NCBI GenBank assembly: GCA_004843165.1
Contig: CP039459.1
Span: forward strand, 747,501 to 811,500
Source of the DNA: Acetobacteraceae bacterium
GTDB lineage: Bacteria; Pseudomonadota; Alphaproteobacteria; Acetobacterales; Acetobacteraceae
Length of the DNA stretch: 64,000 bases
Direction: 5' to 3'
The notes below the pieces were generated by a model. It saw nothing but the letters and a program-made list of their open reading frames with translations, was not told the DNA's origin and did not search any database. Positions 27,057-35,476 of the stretch are shown here, one piece after another. The position numbers were made by a program, and so were the translations under genes. Position 1 is the stretch's first letter, and each line of letters begins with the position of its first letter.

Positions 27057-29255
27057 ATGATGAAATTATCTTCTGCCTTTTCTCTTTCTTCATCCGAAAA
27101 ATCTCTTCCCATCCTGTCTTTGGGGTTTCTTCTTGCCGGCTTTTTAAGCCCTGCCCTTGCTGAAAATCAGCAGATCTCTTCTCCCTCGCCCCTCATTGAT
27201 CAAAAAATGATCAAGCGCGGCGATCCTGTTGCTGAGGCGGAAATCGATAAAAGATTCAACAGCAATCCCAATACAAGAGGCCTGCGTAATATCCTCTATG
27301 CCTATATTCCTGATCTTTTAAAACAATGCCCGACATGGGATTCCGAAATGCGGGATTGGCATCGTTGCGAAGCCGTTGTACCTGTTGCGGATGTTGTGAA
27401 TTTCCGTAATAAATTGCGCAAAGAGCCTCTTAACACCCGTATTCAGCAATGGTTCTTTCTCGATGCGATCGGCGGCATTGAACGCCCCAATGACGACATG
27501 GTGCGGGTAAAATCCTTTCTGTCAAAATATTTTGCCAAAATTATTCTGCACGAACTTCATGATGATAATGGCTGGTGCTATGGGCCATCTTGGGTCGGGC
27601 ACTCCCAAAAAGCCTGGATGCCTTGTGCAGAGATTCCTCCCTTTGAAACACGCACTTTGCCGCAATGGGCGCTGTATACGCCGCCTAAAAATCACCCCCG
27701 CCCGACATGGCCGGGGACTTTTGACGATAGCCTCCCTGACGAGGCAGGCCCGATGGAAGTCCCTGCCAAAATTATTGAGCAAGCCGCAAAACCGACAAAG
27801 CCAACAGGCAATTTAACCAAAAGCTATAAAGGGGAGGATGATAATCTCGCCTCCCTGCCAGCTTTGCCGGCACATAAAGCGCCCATTGATCCCTCTGTCC
27901 TGTTACAGCGTGCAGAACAAATTGCCAGCTCAAAAGATGGCGCAGCTCTCCTCGCCCAAGCTCTGGACGGCAATCCTGCGGAACGTCAACAAGCGCTTGA
28001 ACAGGCTGCACAAACATTAAATATGAGTCCTGCAGAAGTTTTACAAACCGCACAGGCCTTAAAATCCTCACCGCAAGGCATGCTCATTTTACAGCAAATT
28101 CAGCAATTAGCGAGCGCCTCCCCTGATGAACGTCAGCAAAGTCTCAAGCAAGTTGCTGGAATGCTTGGGGTGAAGCCGCAAGAGGCACAACAAGCCGCTC
28201 AAAATATAGCGGACAATCTTTCTCAACAAGCTGGAAAACATCCAGAAACCACCCAGCAGCTCTTAGATCAAGCGAAAAAATTCGTTGCGGATCCACAAGT
28301 GATCCAACATGCAAAAAATGCCCTTAATGCGCATACGGATACAGATACGCTTAAAGAAGTTGCGCAATCCCCCGATGGTGAAGAGGCGCTTTCTCAAGTA
28401 TCAAACTTCATTCACAATGCGCAGCAAGAAAATGCACAACCTTCCAAAGAGGATTTGAAACAATCCGACACAGGCGTTTTTGAAATTGATGCGCATGATG
28501 CCAACCGCAAGGAGGCGAATGCCGGCGGTGAACGTGACTTACTTTCCTACCCGCATCCAGACGACGACCATCCTGGAATTGGCGAGGGAAATTACGGCAA
28601 TATGGAAGACCCCAACAGCAAAGGGGCACAATTTGCCTCTCACAGCGCAAGCAATACGCCGCAGGATGAACAAAATCTACACAATCCTGCCAGTGCAGCA
28701 AACAACCCTAATGAAGACGGTATTGCACCAAGCAGCTCGCATGATGTGGATATGTCAGACATGTCCAACATGCCTGAAAGCTTACCAACACCGGCACAGA
28801 AAACGAATTATCACAATCCAAGCCCCTTTGCCGGTGACGAAACATCTTCGCCACAGTCCGAAGAGACAAATGCTCAAAATGAAACGCGGCGCAACACAGT
28901 AGCCTCTTCGAATACTGCCCCAGAAAATTGGCAGGACGAGGCTTTTGGAGGTGGGCAAAGTGCCAATCCTTATGGCAATGCGAATTTTGCGCCAAAACAG
29001 GAGACCGCTCCGCCTCAAGGAGAAAATAGCCCCCCACAGCACCAGAATTTAGGGGAAATCGGCGAGCATACACAAGGTGAGGCGATCGTGAACGGCCAAA
29101 AAGTCGTCCCACAGCCTTATCAAAAAACACAAGCCCCTTCCCCAAGCCAACCCATCCCGGCGAAAACACAGAAAAAGAAATTAAAAATCATTACCGAAAA
29201 TGACGATAATGACAGTGAAGACAACAACAGTGAATGGAAAGTTATCAAAAGATAG
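27057..29255 (+). CDS. Large exported protein of unknown function, Gln/Asn/Pro-rich
   Basis: 732 residues. A signal peptide (LPILSLGFLLAGFLSPALA) is followed by a conserved-looking domain with paired cysteines and tryptophans (residues about 75-225: CPTWDSEMRDWHRC and GWCYGPSWVGHSQKAWMPC). Residues about 280-440 are helical, with repeated units such as SPAEVLQTAQAL and KPQEAQQAAQNI, and the last 290 residues are disordered and rich in Asn, Pro, Gln and acidic residues. It may be a periplasmic or surface protein with a long flexible tail. No known family. Two adjacent ATGs are possible starts. Confidence 0.75.
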   Translation: MMKLSSAFSLSSSEKSLPILSLGFLLAGFLSPALAENQQISSPSPLIDQKMIKRGDPVAEAEIDKRFNSNPNTRGLRNILYAYIPDLLKQCPTWDSEMRDWHRCEAVVPVADVVNFRNKLRKEPLNTRIQQWFFLDAIGGIERPNDDMVRVKSFLSKYFAKIILHELHDDNGWCYGPSWVGHSQKAWMPCAEIPPFETRTLPQWALYTPPKNHPRPTWPGTFDDSLPDEAGPMEVPAKIIEQAAKPTKPTGNLTKSYKGEDDNLASLPALPAHKAPIDPSVLLQRAEQIASSKDGAALLAQALDGNPAERQQALEQAAQTLNMSPAEVLQTAQALKSSPQGMLILQQIQQLASASPDERQQSLKQVAGMLGVKPQEAQQAAQNIADNLSQQAGKHPETTQQLLDQAKKFVADPQVIQHAKNALNAHTDTDTLKEVAQSPDGEEALSQVSNFIHNAQQENAQPSKEDLKQSDTGVFEIDAHDANRKEANAGGERDLLSYPHPDDDHPGIGEGNYGNMEDPNSKGAQFASHSASNTPQDEQNLHNPASAANNPNEDGIAPSSSHDVDMSDMSNMPESLPTPAQKTNYHNPSPFAGDETSSPQSEETNAQNETRRNTVASSNTAPENWQDEAFGGGQSANPYGNANFAPKQETAPPQGENSPPQHQNLGEIGEHTQGEAIVNGQKVVPQPYQKTQAPSPSQPIPAKTQKKKLKIITENDDNDSEDNNSEWKVIKR

Positions 29256-29334
29256 GCTTGACAAAAAATCCTCTTGTTTCTCTCTTTTGAACAAGATAAA
29301 TTTTAGACATCATTACAAAGGCTATATTTCAAAT

Positions 29335-29817
29335 ATGACAACATCTTCTTTCGATCCTATTCGTCACCAGCTCCTAGATGTGCTTGAGGATGTGTATCCT
29401 TCTCCATTGGCTCTCGAGGATGTTGCCTTATCTGCGCCTTTTGACCCTTACGATTCTACTGTTTTAGAAATCCTGTACGCCCTACAGGAAGAGGGACTTA
29501 CCACCAAAAACAGTGTTCAAAAAGAGGAAGATGGCCGAATCATATGGCATCAACCCGCCATTACCAGCCGCGGCATTGACTATCTTGCCAGTCACAGCAA
29601 TATGAGCCACACCCTTGAGGCTGGAACACAACGTGTTCAAGAGGCCTGCTTACAGCCCATTCTCAAAGAGGCGCTTTTGCTTACGGAAGCCCTCTCTATG
29701 GAGGAGAAAAAAGCCTATTTTGAACGAATCAAAAAGGGCTCGGAAGCCGATTTACTTGAAATTGCAAAAGAGCTTGAGGCAAAAGATATTCTTAAACATA
29801 GCAACGCCTGTTTCTAA
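29335..29817 (+). CDS. Small winged-helix-like protein
   Basis: 160 residues from the ATG at 29335; a longer in-frame reading from 29200 would overlap the previous gene and is less likely. The section RHQLLDVLEDVYPSPLALEDV...VLEILYALQEEGL...ITSRGIDYLASH has the layout of a winged-helix domain of the YjcQ type (helix-turn-helix, wing, then RGIDYL). The C-terminal half is a charged helix. It is probably a DNA-binding or phage-related accessory protein. This assignment is by pattern only. A terminator follows. Confidence 0.6.
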   Translation: MTTSSFDPIRHQLLDVLEDVYPSPLALEDVALSAPFDPYDSTVLEILYALQEEGLTTKNSVQKEEDGRIIWHQPAITSRGIDYLASHSNMSHTLEAGTQRVQEACLQPILKEALLLTEALSMEEKKAYFERIKKGSEADLLEIAKELEAKDILKHSNACF

Positions 29818-29840
29818 GAAAAAATACTTTCATTAAGAGA

Positions 29841-29875
29841 AAAATTCCCATTCTTTTAGCGTGGGAATTTTTTTG
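29841..29875 (+). terminator. Rho-independent terminator
   Basis: AAAATTCCCA (29841..29850) pairs with TGGGAATTTT (29862..29871) and runs into further T. It ends the transcript of the winged-helix gene. Confidence 0.85.
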
Positions 29876-29912
29876 CTTTTTAAATGAGTTTGAACTTATT
29901 TAAAAATACCTC

Positions 29913-29948
29913 TTGCGTAGAATAAGCTTTTTTGCTAACATTGCGTAG
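29913..29948. promoter_or_regulatory. Two TTGCGTAG direct repeats upstream of the S24 repressor
   Basis: TTGCGTAG occurs at 29913..29920 and 29941..29948, 28 bases apart. A TATAAC hexamer follows the second copy. They could be binding sites for the self-cleaving repressor encoded at 30061. Confidence 0.35.
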
Positions 29949-30060
29949 GTATAACTTTATCTCAAGTTTTCCAAAAAACCAAAGATGCCTCCTATATCCT
30001 TAGCAAAGGCGCTAAATCCAAATGAATTGATCCTCTAATCCAGAAAGATCTCAGCTAGAT

Positions 30061-30879
30061 ATGTGCGAAGAAAATAAGCAAAAAAACATATTTTCTCCTT
30101 TTAAAAAGCTCGACACAAAGAATCGCCGTCGTGTTTTACAAAAAAAATGGATTGAAAATATTCGTCAAGAAACAGGCGATAGCTACTCCAAAATCGCGCG
30201 AAATTGTGGCCTTGCCCAAAGTACAATCAGCCGCTTTATGGATGATACCCAGACGACAGGGGTGCTATCGGCAACAACCGAAGAGAAAATTCTCTCCATC
30301 TATGGTGCAGAAACCCCTAACCCTCTGAAAAATCAGCATTTTCGGACATTCCCATCGCCTAAGCTTTTAACAACCCATCAAATCAATGTCATTGGTTCTG
30401 TTCAGGCTGGTCTTTGGCGAGAAGCAATGGAACTCTCCCATGAGGATCGTTACCAGATTGCTGCCCATGTCCCTGAAAAATATAAAACCATTCCCTATTA
30501 TGGGCTGCTCGTTCAGGGAGAATCGATGAACCGAATTTTTCCAGACGGCTCGATTGTCATTGTGGCCAATTTTTTAGATTTGGCCAGAGGACCGGAAACA
30601 GGCGATTACGTTATTGTCCAACGCAGAGATCCTTACAGCGCCGCTTTTGAGGCAACGGTCAAAGCCTTTCAACAATGTGAAAATGGTGAAATGCTCCTAT
30701 GGCCTCGCAGTACAGATCCACATTTTCAGCGTCCCTTTGTTCTTAAAAACGAGGCGGCCTTCAGCCTAGAGGAAAGTAAAGGATCAGAGCAGATTGATAA
30801 CGCCGGAGCCTCAGACATCACCATCTTAGGCCTGGTCATCGGGGTTCAAATTTCAACGCCAAAATGTGTTTTTGATTGA
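30061..30879 (+). CDS. LexA/CI-like self-cleaving repressor (HTH + S24 peptidase)
   Basis: 272 residues. The N-terminal HTH (SYSKIARNCGLAQSTISRFMDD, about 40-61, given here as two adjoining parts) resembles XRE-type phage repressors. The C-terminal S24 domain contains the nucleophile Ser in VQGESMN and a likely general-base Lys in ATVKAFQ. Such repressors cleave themselves on DNA damage or stress. No prophage genes lie next to it, so it may be a domesticated or orphan repressor controlling the neighbouring accessory region. Confidence 0.85.
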   Translation: MCEENKQKNIFSPFKKLDTKNRRRVLQKKWIENIRQETGDSYSKIARNCGLAQSTISRFMDDTQTTGVLSATTEEKILSIYGAETPNPLKNQHFRTFPSPKLLTTHQINVIGSVQAGLWREAMELSHEDRYQIAAHVPEKYKTIPYYGLLVQGESMNRIFPDGSIVIVANFLDLARGPETGDYVIVQRRDPYSAAFEATVKAFQQCENGEMLLWPRSTDPHFQRPFVLKNEAAFSLEESKGSEQIDNAGASDITILGLVIGVQISTPKCVFD

Positions 30880-31188
30880 AATAGCCACAGCCTCTATTGC
30901 AGATTAAGGCCAAATATTTTTCCCTTAGAAGGGAAATAAGCTTAGCGGCCTCTATCATGCTATTTTTGGGTTTAGCACGTAGAGAATCAACCTTAACAAG
31001 GCGTATAGAAAAGCTTCGATTGATCACATTTTACAGAGGCAAAAAGCGCCTCCTAAAGAATGGCGTAAAAGATATTTCTTTTTGCGATATTAAATCTGTA
31101 CAAAATGATTGGCCTATCCCTTTCACACTCTCCAAGAAATAGGCAACACCTGAAGAAATTAGAAAAATTCACGCAATAGACTCGTTTT
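30880..31188. other. Intergenic region
   Basis: About 310 bases with no supported gene. It contains the tight hairpin TTTCCCTT-AG-AAGGGAAA at 30919..30936, without a following T tract. An 81-codon frame at 30897..31142 lacks a good start and ribosome site and was not called. Confidence 0.4.
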
Positions 31189-31219
31189 ATATAATACGTA
31201 TTTCAAATACGTATTATAT
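31189..31219. promoter_or_regulatory. Perfect 31-bp palindrome upstream of nnrS (candidate NsrR-type operator)
   Basis: Left arm ATATAATACGTATTT (31189..31203), one central C, right arm AAATACGTATTATAT (31205..31219). The arms are perfect. The centre ATTT-N-AAAT and the overall length match the layout of NsrR operators (ATGYATTT-N-AAATRCAT), with TACG in place of the outer ATGY. It sits 17 bases before the nnrS ATG, so a bound repressor would block the promoter. Confidence 0.75.
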
Positions 31220-31235
31220 CGTCTAAAAAGAAGCC

Positions 31236-32441
31236 ATGAAAAATTCTGCTGAACAACTTCCACCGCTTTTGCGGATTGGCTTTCGTCCTTTTTTCCTTGG
31301 AGCTTCTCTGTGGGCACTCCTGAGTATTCTCCTTTGGATGTGCAATCTTTTTGGACTTTCCGGACATTTTATTGGCGGATCAGAGATTCCAGCCTTTCTT
31401 TGGCACGGACATGAGATGGTTTTTGGCTTTGTCTTTGCCGTAACGGCCGGCTTTCTTCTGACAGCAAGCGCCAACTGGACAGGCACTAATCCTGCCAGCG
31501 GCCTAGCGCTGGCTTTTCTGGTCTTTTGCTGGATGGGAGGCAGAATCTTTTTTTATACAGGCAATCTTTCCCTCGCCGCCTGTTCAGATCTTTGCGCTGA
31601 TTTTGGCGTCCTCATTGCCGTGGCACGTGTTATCCTTAGGGCACGCCTTTGGCGCAATTTAATGCTTCTCCTCCTCCTTGCGCTTCCCGCTTTTCTCAAT
31701 CTTTATTTTTACGTGATAGAAATTTCTTCTATTCCTTTCGATCCTGCTTTAGCGACTGAAGGGAGTTTAGGCGTCTTTTTTATCTTTATTCTGCTTATTG
31801 CCGGCCGGATTATTCCAATTTTTTCATCCAATGCGATTTCAAATCTTCACATTCAACCGAAACCGCTTCTCGATAGGCTTTCTTTACTTTTTGGAGCGCT
31901 TGCCTTGCTCCTCTGGACGTTTTCCGCCTATACGCTCTCACCTTTTATGGCTGACCTCTGTCGGCTCATTTTTGGCATAGCTGCTATCCTGCATTTTTGG
32001 CGTTTTTTAAACTGGAAGCCTTGGCGTGCCCATCAAAACGGTATGATTTTTGCCCTCTATCTTAGCTATGGCTGGGTTATTGTCTCTTTTTTTGCCATGA
32101 TTTTGGAAAGTTTTGCGCTTATTCTTCGAAGTATGAATATTCATTTCATGGGACTTGGCGCGATTTCAATGGCGATTGCCGCCATGATTTGCCGTGTGAG
32201 CAGAGGCCATACAGGACGACCAATCGTTCTGGGTAAAATCGAGCTTCTCTTTTTCGTAATGATGACACTGGCCGCTCTTTTGCGCCTGATTGCCAGTTTC
32301 CCAAGCTTTATGGCACAACAAACGCTTTTCATCAGCCTCCTCATGGGGTCTGCAAGCTGTTTTATCCTTGGATTTGCTGCTTTCCTCTTTTGCTATGCCC
32401 CCTTCCTTTGCACCAATCGAGCCGATGGGAAAAAAGGATAG
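31236..32441 (+). CDS. nnrS: NnrS-family membrane protein
   Basis: 401 residues with about twelve membrane helices. The NnrS hallmarks are visible: RIGFRPFFLGA near the start, FLWHGHEMVFGFVFAVTAGFLLTA, and GRIIPIF...AISNL in the middle. NnrS is a haem- and copper-binding protein that protects against nitric oxide stress in other bacteria and is commonly regulated by NsrR. The palindrome directly upstream supports such control. Confidence 0.9.
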   Translation: MKNSAEQLPPLLRIGFRPFFLGASLWALLSILLWMCNLFGLSGHFIGGSEIPAFLWHGHEMVFGFVFAVTAGFLLTASANWTGTNPASGLALAFLVFCWMGGRIFFYTGNLSLAACSDLCADFGVLIAVARVILRARLWRNLMLLLLLALPAFLNLYFYVIEISSIPFDPALATEGSLGVFFIFILLIAGRIIPIFSSNAISNLHIQPKPLLDRLSLLFGALALLLWTFSAYTLSPFMADLCRLIFGIAAILHFWRFLNWKPWRAHQNGMIFALYLSYGWVIVSFFAMILESFALILRSMNIHFMGLGAISMAIAAMICRVSRGHTGRPIVLGKIELLFFVMMTLAALLRLIASFPSFMAQQTLFISLLMGSASCFILGFAAFLFCYAPFLCTNRADGKKG

Positions 32442-32520
32442 TCAGCCTACCAAGAGGTTTGTATATTACCCAATGACCTCATTTATAAATTCAAAAGCAC
32501 CTTTTTAAAGGGATAAAATC

Positions 32521-33612
32521 ATGACAGCTTGCAAAAATTTTCTGAGCGACAATACAGCACCTATCGATAAAGCCGTTTTAGAAGCTCTCCTGCAAGCCAA
32601 TGAAAATCATACGCTTCCTTACGGTCAAGATAAGTTTTCCGCTGAATTAGAAACAGTTTTCGCTCAAAAATTAGGCGCAAAATTAAAAGTTTTTCCAGTG
32701 GCAACCGGTACAGGTGCAAATGCGCTGGCTTTAAGCGCTTTGGTCTCCCCTTGGGGCGCTGTCATTTGTGATAAAGCCGGCCATATTGAGAATGACGAAG
32801 GTGGCGCACCCGAATTTTATACCGGCGGTGCTAAAATTATGACCATCCAATCAAAAGATGGCAAAATATTGCCGAAAAAGTTAAAAGAAGCGCTACTCTA
32901 TAATCAAAATAAAGGCGTTTTAGCGCCGCCTATTCAAGCGCTTTCCCTTTCACAATCAACGGAATGCGGCACTTTTTATTGCAAAGCGGAACTGAAGGCC
33001 CTTGTTGATTTAGCGCATGAATTTGGACTTTTGGTACATCTGGACGGGGCTCGTCTGGGCAATGCCGTAGCGGCGCTAGAGTGCGACGTCAAAGAAATCA
33101 CTTCGGAAATCGGCATTGATGCGCTTGTTTTTGGAATGGGGAAAGCCGGAGCAATGGCTGCGGAACCACTTGTTATCTTTGAAAATGAGCGAACAAAACC
33201 TGCCCTAAAGGCACTTTCCCATCTTCGGAAGCGTGCGGGTCAAACCTGGTCTAAAGGTCGTTTTTTATCGGTACAGGCTTTGGCAATGTTAGCGGAGGAT
33301 CGCTGGCTTAAAAATTCCCGACATGCCAATGCAATGATTGCCCATCTTTTAGAAGGGCTAACGGCCAAACAGAAAACAAGCAGTTTTGAGTTTTATCTGC
33401 CCTATGAAACAAAAACGAATGAACTCTTTCTTATCACAGAAACAGCCCTTTTAGATCATTTGGAAAAAGAAGATTTTGCCTTTTATCGCTTCCCTGTTGA
33501 AGAGATTTTCAAGGACGAAATAACGCATTTCAAAAACCCCCAAATGGCTCGATTTGTCACTAGTTTCTATACGAAAAAAGAAGATATTGAAGCCTTGCTG
33601 AAGGCTTTTTGA
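32521..33612 (+). CDS. ltaE: PLP-dependent threonine aldolase-like enzyme
   Basis: 363 residues of the beta-eliminating lyase/low-specificity L-threonine aldolase family. It starts FLSDNTAPI, has the glycine-rich PLP phosphate site VATGTGANALAL, the Asp-Gly-Ala motif LDGARLGNAV that binds the PLP nitrogen, and the Schiff-base Lys in VFGMGKAGAM. It would cleave L-threonine or L-allo-threonine to glycine and acetaldehyde. It stands alone after nnrS, with a gap of 79 bases. Substrate preference cannot be read from the sequence. Confidence 0.85.
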   Translation: MTACKNFLSDNTAPIDKAVLEALLQANENHTLPYGQDKFSAELETVFAQKLGAKLKVFPVATGTGANALALSALVSPWGAVICDKAGHIENDEGGAPEFYTGGAKIMTIQSKDGKILPKKLKEALLYNQNKGVLAPPIQALSLSQSTECGTFYCKAELKALVDLAHEFGLLVHLDGARLGNAVAALECDVKEITSEIGIDALVFGMGKAGAMAAEPLVIFENERTKPALKALSHLRKRAGQTWSKGRFLSVQALAMLAEDRWLKNSRHANAMIAHLLEGLTAKQKTSSFEFYLPYETKTNELFLITETALLDHLEKEDFAFYRFPVEEIFKDEITHFKNPQMARFVTSFYTKKEDIEALLKAF

Positions 33613-33643
33613 AGATTTCAAAATGTAAACAATCCATTACTTT

Positions 33644-33702
33644 CCTTAATGTAAGGATTTATTGACATTTGTTTGCTATTCCTTACATTACTAAATGTAA
33701 GG
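33644..33702 (+). promoter_or_regulatory. Promoter and operators of the HipB-like gene
   Basis: Two palindromes, CCTTAATGTAAGG (33644..33656) and CCTTACATT-act-AAATGTAAGG (33681..33702), share the ATGTAAGG half-site. A consensus TTGACA (33662..33667) lies between them, and the likely -10 (TACATT, 16 bases later) is inside the second palindrome. This is the arrangement of an autorepressed toxin-antitoxin promoter. Further ATGTAA half-sites occur nearby. Confidence 0.75.
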
Positions 33703-33728
33703 CTTACTTAACATTTAAGGGCGGAAAA

Positions 33729-33947
33729 ATGCTGTTAAAACCCAATACGCCACTTGGATTTGCGGAATTTATCCGCCATTTACGCAAGAAAAAAGGCTGG
33801 ACACAGGCTGTCTTAGCGGAAAAAGTTGGCGTTTCCCGCCAATGGGTCAGCCAGATGGAAAACGGCCATAATTATAAGGCCGAGTTTAACCTCGTCCTTC
33901 GTGCCCTTAATGAACTCAGCGCAGAGATTATTGAGAAGCAGGACTAG
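33729..33947 (+). CDS. HipB-like XRE-family antitoxin/repressor
   Basis: 72 residues starting at the ATG 33729, behind AAGGGCGG; an upstream in-frame start at 33669 would lie in the operator and is unlikely. The HTH is KKGWTQAVLAEKVGVSRQWVSQMENG, here shown only to mark the region (core residues TQAVLAEKVGVSRQWVSQ). The C-terminal LVLRALNEL is typical of HipB-type proteins. It should bind the palindromes just upstream. The normal HipA kinase partner is missing. Confidence 0.85.
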   Translation: MLLKPNTPLGFAEFIRHLRKKKGWTQAVLAEKVGVSRQWVSQMENGHNYKAEFNLVLRALNELSAEIIEKQD

Positions 33948-33967
33948 AAATTTAAGGGGGAAACGAG

Positions 33968-34117
33968 ATGGAAGCTTTTATTCTCATCAACGGCAAAAAA
34001 GTTGCGACCTTAGCGGAAGAAAATAACCTTAGAGTCCTGCGATACTTGCCGCAGGCGCTTGAAAAACCGCATGAAAATTTTATCAGTTTCCGCCGGCAAA
34101 CCTCCTTAAAAAGATGA
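33968..34117 (+). CDS. 49-residue HipA-like N-terminal stub
   Basis: A short gene preceded by a very strong AAGGGGG. The product begins MEAFILINGKKVATLAEEN, like the start of HipA N-terminal subdomain 1 (small beta strand, NG turn, xVGxL), but stops at TGA after 49 codons. A terminator follows, so no kinase is present. It is either a truncated hipA or an independent small partner of the HipB-like protein, comparable with the HipS role in three-gene HipBST systems (which is normally longer). Confidence 0.6.
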   Translation: MEAFILINGKKVATLAEENNLRVLRYLPQALEKPHENFISFRRQTSLKR

Positions 34118-34123
34118 AACGGA

Positions 34124-34149
34124 AAAAGGAAGGCTAAGCCTTCCTTTTC
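34124..34149. terminator. Bidirectional terminator between the hip-like pair and dut
   Basis: AAAAGGAAGGC pairs with GCCTTCCTTTT around a 3-base loop. It has A-rich and T-rich flanks, so it serves both the rightward hip-like unit and the leftward dut transcript. Confidence 0.85.
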
Positions 34150-34179
34150 TTTTGCATTTACAACTTCTGAATAATGCCT

Positions 34180-34647
34180 TTATTTCTGGCGTACACCTGT
34201 TGAGCCAAAGCCGCCTTTGCCGCGCTCTTTATCGCTGACTTTGGCCTCTGGCAGTGTCACATTCGCCAAGAGGCAGAAGACAGCCTGAGCAATACGATCG
34301 CCGACCTTCACTTCAAAATCCTGATCGCCGAGATTCATCAAAATTACTTTTAATTCGCCCTCATAATCCTGATCAATCGTGCCCGGCGAATTTAGCGTAA
34401 AAATTCCGTGCTTTGCCGCCAATCCAGAGCGGCTCCGCACCTGCATATCAATGGGAGTATCGGTTTTAAGATGAACCCTCAAACCGGTGGCAATCATCGC
34501 ATGTTTACCGGCTGGAATGGTGACATCCACCGCAGAATGCAAATCATAGCCGGAACTATGCTGAGTGGATTTCGTCGGAAAGACAGCCTGATCGGCATAA
34601 GGCAAATCTTTGAGGATGGAAAAGGCAATTTCGTATTTTTTTGTCAT
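34180..34647 (-). CDS. dut: dUTP diphosphatase
   Basis: 155 residues, standard length for the trimeric dUTPase. The motifs are present in order: GYDLHSA (1), RSRSGLAAKHGI (2), GTIDQDYEGELKVILMN (3), GDRIAQ (4) and the flexible C-terminal RGKGGFGSTG (5). It hydrolyses dUTP to dUMP and keeps uracil out of DNA. The gene upstream on the same strand ends 17 bases before its start. Confidence 0.96.
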   Translation of the reverse strand: MTKKYEIAFSILKDLPYADQAVFPTKSTQHSSGYDLHSAVDVTIPAGKHAMIATGLRVHLKTDTPIDMQVRSRSGLAAKHGIFTLNSPGTIDQDYEGELKVILMNLGDQDFEVKVGDRIAQAVFCLLANVTLPEAKVSDKERGKGGFGSTGVRQK

Positions 34648-34664
34648 GTTTCTGCTACTCTTTA

Positions 34665-35306
34665 TTATTCTTTAAAGACTTTAGGAAGTTGCGTGTCGTT
34701 CTTCACATTGATTTTTTTGCCATAGGCGATTTCCGGCGCTGAAAGACATTGGCGGAAAGCCTCTAGAACGGGGACGATCCCTTTCAGGCGCAAATGCAGA
34801 TCTTTATTTGCCCCCCTTGCCGCAAGCTTTACCTCGGCATGATCCGCTTTTTCCAATTCGCCTAAAATCTCATCAATTTCATTATCACGCACCAGAGTCA
34901 TCAAAATATATTCATTTTCAGGATCAAGCTCAAAAAAATGTTTTTTCTGATCAATTTTCAGCGTAAATTTTCCGTTTTCTGAACCTCTTAAATCCCAGGC
35001 ATGATCGGTTGTCCATAACTCCCGTGACATCCGGGAAACAAGAAAGACAAAAGGATGCGCTTTTGGCACTGTTTCCGAAGTCACTTTATAATCAAGGGCG
35101 CAAACACTCGTTTTATGTTTTGCCTTATCGCTGTAAAGGGTCGAGGCTGACCAAATATGCCCGGCATCTATTTTAGAAGATTGCAGGACAACCCAATCGT
35201 TTGGATTTTCTTCCGCCTGTGCCCAAAACGGAAAAGTCGCAAATAGGGATAATCCTACGGCTAAGATCTGTTTGAAAAATCTCTTTTTTTTGAAATGTAA
35301 TGCCAC
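34665..35306 (-). CDS. Exported protein of unknown function
   Basis: 213 residues with a Sec signal peptide (FFKQILAVGLSLFATFPFWAQA). The mature part begins NPNDWVVLQSSK and carries two cysteines, roughly the layout of IalB-like periplasmic proteins, but I cannot make that match with confidence. It is the first gene of a leftward pair with dut. Confidence 0.7.
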   Translation of the reverse strand: MALHFKKKRFFKQILAVGLSLFATFPFWAQAEENPNDWVVLQSSKIDAGHIWSASTLYSDKAKHKTSVCALDYKVTSETVPKAHPFVFLVSRMSRELWTTDHAWDLRGSENGKFTLKIDQKKHFFELDPENEYILMTLVRDNEIDEILGELEKADHAEVKLAARGANKDLHLRLKGIVPVLEAFRQCLSAPEIAYGKKINVKNDTQLPKVFKE

Positions 35307-35476
35307 TTAACTGACCCTCAGCCTTTCATTCTTTTGCGCTTTGCGATGCGGATGAAAGCGCCCATAAAATCTTAAATAACATTCTTTCAGCCTGAAAAGA
35401 AATTTTTTGCAAAAAAAGGGGATACGGTTATAATTTCCCCCTCTTAATTTCACTTAAAATCTTTAGGAAATCTAAT

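Noticed and set aside
29200-29334. Longer N-terminus for the winged-helix-like gene
   Set aside because: It would overlap the preceding gene and reads as an out-of-frame shadow of its acidic tail.
30919-30936. Hairpin TTTCCCTT-AG-AAGGGAAA as a terminator of the S24 repressor gene
   Set aside because: The loop is only two bases and no T tract follows on the plus strand.
30897-31142. 81-codon frame between the S24 repressor and nnrS
   Set aside because: No ATG start, no ribosome site, and no domain-like sequence.
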